From JAICYJ01 sp963737445 (GTDB lineage Bacteria > Actinomycetota > Thermoleophilia > Gaiellales > JAICJC01): a stretch of DNA of 64,000 bases. The notes under the pieces were generated by a model. It made no database searches. It worked only from the letters and a program-made list of their open reading frames with translations, and was not told the origin of the DNA. The DNA lies in NCBI GenBank assembly GCA_963737445.1, contig CAVTSO010000001.1, positions 1 to 64,000 of the forward strand. The letters run 5' to 3'. The position numbers and the translations under genes were made by a program. Shown piece after piece: positions 63,884 through 64,000 of the stretch. Each line of letters opens with the position of its first letter. Position 1 is the first letter of the stretch.

Positions 63884-64000
63884 ATGAACCGACGGCGCCT
63901 GCGCGTCGCCGCCGTGACGGGCGCGGCGCTGGTCGCATTTCTGACCGTGACCAGCTCCGCGTTCGCTCACGCCGCGCTCAGCCCACCGGTGGCCGAGACC
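63884..64000 (+). CDS. YcnI-like (DUF1775) secreted protein, 5' part only
   Basis: The gene runs off the right edge after 39 codons. ATG 63,884 has TAGGAGGA upstream. The signal RVAAVTGAALVAFLTVTSSA ends AFAHAALSPPVAET, where the mature start HAALSPP matches YcnI/DUF1775 domains that bind copper through an N-terminal histidine. Homologues often sit next to CopC/CopD-like genes. Only the first residues are seen, so the call is provisional. Confidence 0.5.
   Translation, partial: MNRRRLRVAAVTGAALVAFLTVTSSAFAHAALSPPVAET

Noticed and set aside
1..64000. tRNA, rRNA, integrase, transposase or phage genes
   Set aside because: I looked for typical patterns on both strands and saw none; a short tRNA could still be missed by eye.

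Overview
The window is high-GC actinobacterial DNA that appears to combine two sources. Positions 1 to about 7,470 carry genes typical of a Pseudonocardiales-type actinomycete: a DUF72 protein, a DUF4253 protein, an XPB-family DNA helicase, an LppU-like lipoprotein, a FAD monooxygenase, a nitrate/sulfonate-type substrate-binding lipoprotein and a NIT-domain sensor kinase. Almost all are broken by single-base frameshifts or internal deletions. At about 7,470 the sensor kinase reading frame runs, without a stop, into the C-terminal third of a secreted GHL15-type glycoside hydrolase. Close full-length relatives of that hydrolase lie at 40.9-43.4 kb. I read this as an assembly join or an illegitimate junction between two genomes. 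From there rightward the content looks like a Thermoleophilia-type actinobacterium. That taxonomic call is inference from gene content and GC; no marker gene is present.

Positions 7.5-45 kb are one large extracellular polysaccharide region. It encodes two LCP-like membrane proteins, two Wzx-type flippases, three O-antigen ligase/polymerase-type proteins, two Wzz plus tyrosine-autokinase proteins, and a third Wzz-like protein whose kinase part has lost its P-loop. It also encodes three GT4 glycosyltransferases, a WecG/TagA transferase, a GDP-mannose 3,5-epimerase-like enzyme, another NAD-dependent epimerase, a left-handed beta-helix acyltransferase, a polysaccharide deacetylase, an SGNH hydrolase and five sulfotransferases. 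The number of sulfotransferases suggests that a sulfated exopolysaccharide is made. The right flank of this region has a DUF11 surface protein, two tandem GHL15 hydrolases and a secreted PQQ-type beta-propeller. Frameshifts are common from 8 to 22 kb, occasional after that, and rare after 33 kb.

Positions 45-51.8 kb are a metal-stress and metabolism block. It contains a membrane protein, an EamA transporter, a compact ars operon (ArsR, aquaporin, ArsC), a GFA-family zinc protein, an IscA/ErpA-type Fe-S protein, an ArsR regulator joined in frame to a 7Fe ferredoxin behind a perfect operator palindrome, and a chromate transporter.

Positions 51.9-64 kb hold small unknown genes, an MFS exporter, a metallophosphoesterase, a GGDEF plus HD-GYP c-di-GMP protein (one frameshift), an orphan DNA methyltransferase, a 1-Cys peroxiredoxin, an L,D-transpeptidase and a run of secreted or membrane proteins ending in a partial YcnI-like gene. 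Non-coding structures here include a 204-nt element bounded by perfect 21-nt inverted repeats (59,514-59,717), two CGGTGTCAAACACCG-type palindromes, overlapping dyads ahead of the c-di-GMP gene, and a strong bidirectional terminator at 60.7 kb. I saw no rRNA, tRNA, CRISPR array, transposase or phage gene.
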